Assembly: GCF_003286075.1 (NCBI RefSeq)
Contig: NZ_QLUV01000012.1
Location: 1-64,000, forward strand
Reading direction: 5' to 3'
DNA: 64,000 nucleotides
Source of the DNA: Paracoccus endophyticus
GTDB lineage: Bacteria > Pseudomonadota > Alphaproteobacteria > Rhodobacterales > Rhodobacteraceae
Shown here: piece after piece, positions 61,184 through 64,000 of the stretch
How positions within the stretch are numbered: the first letter of the stretch is position 1
How the letters are laid out: each line of letters starts with the position of its first letter
Translations under genes and position numbers: made by a program
The notes under the pieces: model-generated
The model's input: only the letters and a program-made list of their open reading frames with translations
Told to the model about the DNA's origin: nothing
Databases searched by the model: none

Positions 61184-62182
61184 ATGTCCGGTTCGACCCC
61201 TACCCCATCGGCGGCGGCGGTCCCGCAGGCCCCCTCGCGCCCCGGCGTGACCGCCGCGCTGGTCGTCGCGGGACTGGCCGCGCTGATCGCCGCGCCCTTC
61301 CTGTTCTACCCCGTCTTCGTGATGACGCTGCTGTGCTTTGCGCTGTTTGCGGCGGCCTTCAACCTGCTCTTGGGGTACACGGGGCTTTTGTCCTTCGGCC
61401 ATGCCGCGTTCTTCGGGGGGGCGGCCTACTTCACCGCCCATGCCGCCAAGGTGTGGGGCTGGTCGCCGGAACTGGCGCTGCTGCTGGGGGTCGCCGGGGC
61501 GGCCGGACTGGGGCTGGTGATGGGCGCCGTGGCGATCCGCCGGCAGGGGATCTACTTTGCCATGGTCACCCTGGCGCTGTCGCAGATGTTCTTCTTCGCC
61601 TGCCTGCAGATGCCCTTCACCCATGGCGAGGACGGCATCCAGTCCGTGCCGCGCGGGATGCTGCTGGGACTGATCGACCTGAACCGGCCGCTGGCGATGT
61701 ACTTCTTCGTCGCCGCGGTGTTCGTGCTGGGGCTGGCGATCATCTGGCGGATCGTGAACTCGCCGTTCGGGATGATCCTCAAGGCGATCCGCGAGAACGA
61801 GCAGCGCGCGATCTCGCTGGGCTATTCGGTCGCCCGCTACAAGCTGTCGGCCTTCGTGATGTCGGCGGCGCTGGCGGGGCTTGCGGGCGGGCTCAAGGCG
61901 CTGGTCCTGCAGTTCGCCACCCTGACCGACGTGGCCTGGCAGATGTCGGGCGAGGTCATCCTGATGACCCTGCTGGGCGGGATCGGCACCATGGTCGGGC
62001 CGGTGTTCGGCGCAGGCCTCGTGATCGCGCTGCAAAACCGGCTGGCCACCTCCGACTTCCCCGTCACCATCATCACCGGCCTCGTCTTCATGGTCTGCGT
62101 CCTGCTGTTCCGCCGCGGCCTGATCGGAGAACTCGCCGCATCCCGCATCGGAAAAACCCTCGGAATGCGCGCAGACACATAG
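61184..62182 (+). CDS. livM: Branched-chain amino acid-type permease (LivM)
   Basis: A 332-aa permease with about nine membrane segments. NLLLGYTGLLSFGHAAFFGG, IRENEQRAISLGYSVARYKL (EAA-like) and GGIGTMVGPVFGAGLVIAL are family hallmarks. It is the last gene of the transporter operon, one base after livH. Confidence 0.92.
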   Translation: MSGSTPTPSAAAVPQAPSRPGVTAALVVAGLAALIAAPFLFYPVFVMTLLCFALFAAAFNLLLGYTGLLSFGHAAFFGGAAYFTAHAAKVWGWSPELALLLGVAGAAGLGLVMGAVAIRRQGIYFAMVTLALSQMFFFACLQMPFTHGEDGIQSVPRGMLLGLIDLNRPLAMYFFVAAVFVLGLAIIWRIVNSPFGMILKAIRENEQRAISLGYSVARYKLSAFVMSAALAGLAGGLKALVLQFATLTDVAWQMSGEVILMTLLGGIGTMVGPVFGAGLVIALQNRLATSDFPVTIITGLVFMVCVLLFRRGLIGELAASRIGKTLGMRADT

Positions 62183-62269
62183 CCGCACCGTGGCAAAGGG
62201 CGGGCCGGTTGTGCGCGGGCCGAAAACATGGTCACAGTCGGCCACCCGAAAACCGCGACAGGACGAGAC

Positions 62270-62968
62270 ATGAAAGCCGACATGCTACGGATCGCCGTGC
62301 AAACTCCGATCCTGGCCGGCCTTTCGGAATCCCTGCGCGACAAGGTGCTGGAATTCTCTCACATGCAGGATTTTCCCGCCGGGGGCACCGTGTTCCTGCA
62401 GGGAGAGGCGGCGAAGGCGCTGTATGTCGTCGTGGACGGCTGGATCAAGCTTTACCGCATCGCCCCCAGCGGGGCCGAGGCGGTGGTGATGGTCGTCACC
62501 CGCGGCCGCACCTTCGGCGAGGCGGTGGCCCTGCGCGACCTGCCCTATCCCGTCTCGGCCGAGGCCACGACAGACACGACGCTGCTGCGCATCGACGCCA
62601 GCCGGTTGCGCCGCCAGATGCGCGAGGACCCCGAGCTCGCCATCGCCCTGCTGGCCGCGACCTATGTGCATCTGCAGGCGCTGGTCACGCAGGTCGAACA
62701 GCTCAAGGCGCGGTCGGGCGTGCAGCGCGTCGCCGAGTTCCTGGTGGATCTTGCCGCGTGCGAACAGGGCAAATGCTCGGTTTCGATGCCCTACAACAAG
62801 ACCCTGATCGCCGGCCGCCTGGGGATGAAGCCGGAAAGCCTGTCGCGGGCCTTTGGCCGGCTGCGCGCCTATGGTGTGCGGGTCGATGCGAACGTGGCCC
62901 ATATCGACGATCTCGACGTGCTGCGCGACCTGACGAACGAGGACCCCGGCAAGGCCTGGATGAAGTAG
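62270..62968 (+). CDS. nnrR: Crp/Fnr family regulator, NnrR/Dnr-like
   Basis: A 232-aa regulator. The cAMP-type beta barrel spans residues 15-130 (FPAGGTVFLQGEAAKALYVV, TFGEAVALRDLPYP). The HTH_Crp domain spans 150-225 with recognition helix MKPESLSRAFGRLR. It lacks the N-terminal cysteines of oxygen-sensing Fnr, as in NnrR/Dnr proteins that respond to nitric oxide. It converges on norF with 12 bp between stops, which fits a regulator of the nor cluster. The ATG at 62270 follows agga; a longer frame begins at 62228. Confidence 0.85.
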   Translation: MKADMLRIAVQTPILAGLSESLRDKVLEFSHMQDFPAGGTVFLQGEAAKALYVVVDGWIKLYRIAPSGAEAVVMVVTRGRTFGEAVALRDLPYPVSAEATTDTTLLRIDASRLRRQMREDPELAIALLAATYVHLQALVTQVEQLKARSGVQRVAEFLVDLAACEQGKCSVSMPYNKTLIAGRLGMKPESLSRAFGRLRAYGVRVDANVAHIDDLDVLRDLTNEDPGKAWMK

Positions 62969-62980
62969 GCCCGCCGCGCC

Positions 62981-63238
62981 TCAGGCCGCCAGATACAGTC
63001 CCAGCGCCCCCAGCATGACCAGCGCCAGCACCAGGTCGAACCCCCGGCCGATGTCGGGCACGGCGGCCAGTCCCAGATAGCGGCGCAGGATCACGCGCGC
63101 CTTCAGCCACGCAAGCGCCAGGATGGCCGCGCCCACGGCCGCCGAACCACTGCCGCGCGGCACCACCAGGGCCAGCATCGTCGAGGCCGCGGAGAGTGCG
63201 ATCAGCGCCACCCAGGCGCGGGTCAGCTCGTCCCTCAT
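62981..63238 (-). CDS. norF: NorF-type membrane protein
   Basis: An 85-aa protein with three membrane segments (WVALIALSAASTMLALVV, VGAAILALAWLKARVIL and FDLVLALVMLGALGLYLAA). It has the size and topology of NorF/cytochrome c oxidase subunit IV-like proteins. It follows norE with an ATGA overlap. NorE and NorF support nitric oxide reductase activity. Confidence 0.82.
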   Translation of the reverse strand: MRDELTRAWVALIALSAASTMLALVVPRGSGSAAVGAAILALAWLKARVILRRYLGLAAVPDIGRGFDLVLALVMLGALGLYLAA

Positions 63239-63783
63239 CGCAGCAGATAGATGATGGGGAACAGCACGACCCAGACCAGATCGACCATGTGCCAGAACTG
63301 CGCCCCCGCCTCGACGTGGTCGGGCCGCGCGCGGATCGCCACCAGCGCCAGGATGATGATCCCGGCCACGACATGGGCCGCGTGAAACAGCGTCAGCATC
63401 CAGTAGAAGGCGAAGAAGCTGTGCGTCTCGAACCCGATTCCCTTGTGCAGGGCGTCGGCGTATTCGACGCCCTTGAGGATCAGGAACACCACCCCCAGCG
63501 CCCCGGCAAGGCCCAGCCAGCCGCGGGCGGGGCCGGCCCGGCCGTGTTCGGCCGCGCGCACGGCTCGCGCGGCCAGCCAGCCGGACGTGACCAGCACGAC
63601 CGTGTTGATCCCGGCCGACACGCGGTGCAGCTGGTCCTGCGCCGCGGCAAAGCCCGAAGGATCGCCCAGACGGATCGACAGAAAGACCAGCAGACCGGCA
63701 CCAAAGACCGCCAGTTCGCTGACGATCAGCACCCAGATCATCAGGTCGCCGGGCAGGCGTTCGGCGCCGTGTGTCTCGCTCAT
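63235..63783 (-). CDS. norE: Cytochrome c oxidase subunit III-like protein NorE
   Basis: A 182-aa protein with five membrane segments and the subunit III pattern: PGDLMIWVLIVSELAVFGAG, EYADALHKGIGFETHSFFAF and LFHAAHVVAGIIILALVAI, then HMVDLVWVVLFPIIYLL. It lies in a nor cluster with norD and norF. The ATG at 63783 overlaps the norD stop by ATGA. Confidence 0.9.
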   Translation of the reverse strand: MSETHGAERLPGDLMIWVLIVSELAVFGAGLLVFLSIRLGDPSGFAAAQDQLHRVSAGINTVVLVTSGWLAARAVRAAEHGRAGPARGWLGLAGALGVVFLILKGVEYADALHKGIGFETHSFFAFYWMLTLFHAAHVVAGIIILALVAIRARPDHVEAGAQFWHMVDLVWVVLFPIIYLLR

Positions 63784-64000
63784 GCGCCGACGAGCTGGCG
63801 ATAGATCTGCGGCAGCGCCTCGGGCAGGCGGTCGGGATGCGGGATCAGCGCGTGCCCGCCCTGGCCGAAGATGCGCGGGAACCACGATTTCGCGTCGCGG
63901 TCCACGGTGATGCCGAACACGGCGTGCCCCATGCGCCGCGCCTCGCGCACGGCCATGGCGCTGTCCTCGATGCCGTGGCGGCCCTCGTAATGGTCCAGGT
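63780..64000 (-). CDS. norD: NorD, C-terminal part (cut by the window edge)
   Basis: The last 73 residues are present. They begin LDHYEGRHGIEDSAMAVREA and contain HAVFGITVDRDAKSWFPRIF and GGHALIPHPDRLPEALPQIY. This is the end of the von Willebrand factor A domain of NorD, which with the AAA+ protein NorQ activates the cytochrome c-dependent nitric oxide reductase NorBC. The rest of norCBQD would lie to the right. The 5' end is missing only because of the window. Confidence 0.88.
   Translation of the reverse strand, partial: LDHYEGRHGIEDSAMAVREARRMGHAVFGITVDRDAKSWFPRIFGQGGHALIPHPDRLPEALPQIYRQLVGA

Overview
The window is a GC-rich alphaproteobacterial chromosome segment, most likely Paracoccus or a close Rhodobacteraceae relative. 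Pointers are the ispDF fusion, the DUF6456/DUF6477 gene pair, an IalB-family exported protein, the norDEF end of a nitric oxide reductase cluster next to an NnrR-type regulator, PstA with a long N-terminal insertion, and an almost uniform preference for CTG leucine codons. Assignment is by gene content only; there is no rRNA to anchor it.

Left part (1-33 kb) is mostly housekeeping. It opens with two 18-bp repeats that look like an insertion-sequence end, followed by a thioredoxin-like/HAD/degenerate-HAD operon (248-2075). Next come a TIGR01244 sulfur-transferase gene and a SulP transporter (2528-4728). A PepSY gene lies divergent from a PepSY/response regulator/kinase operon (4790-8272). preTA for reductive pyrimidine degradation shares a terminator with tRNA-Leu (8342-11146). 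lipA, a peroxiredoxin, DUF6456/DUF6477 and a HerA-type ATPase follow. A possible unannotated small RNA sits at about 16.6 kb. Then come ialB, the envelope quality-control set degP-hflC-hflK, gor-rpiA, ispDF-pgpA-pncC, and a long minus-strand cluster from a TraB/GumN protein (33094) down to ltaE (26685).

The accessory part runs from 33.1 to 44.7 kb. At 33.1-34.0 kb lies mobile-element debris: an IS3 orfA fragment, a 16-bp inverted repeat and a frameshifted recombinase-associated gene. After rsgA comes a 9.1-kb integrated element (35516-44646). It is bounded by a 15-bp direct repeat whose right copy is the 3' end of tRNA-Ser(TGA). It encodes a tyrosine integrase, an AT-hook protein, an AlpA-type regulator, a 964-aa P4-type primase-helicase and several small or orphan proteins. 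It also carries an origin-like region with a perfect 14-bp hairpin and twelve RAGTGTCAG iterons. It has no capsid, portal, terminase, lysis or conjugation genes. The plan is that of a P4-like satellite or autonomously replicating integrative element, and it is the most novel object in the window.

Right part (45-64 kb): a DUF475 membrane protein; the phosphate regulon pstSCAB-phoU-phoB, preceded by a good Pho box but without phoR; a ku-ligD non-homologous end-joining operon; zapA with a coiled-coil partner gene; a complete branched-chain-amino-acid/urea-type ABC transporter operon; and an NnrR-type regulator converging on norF, norE and the truncated 3' end of norD at the window edge.
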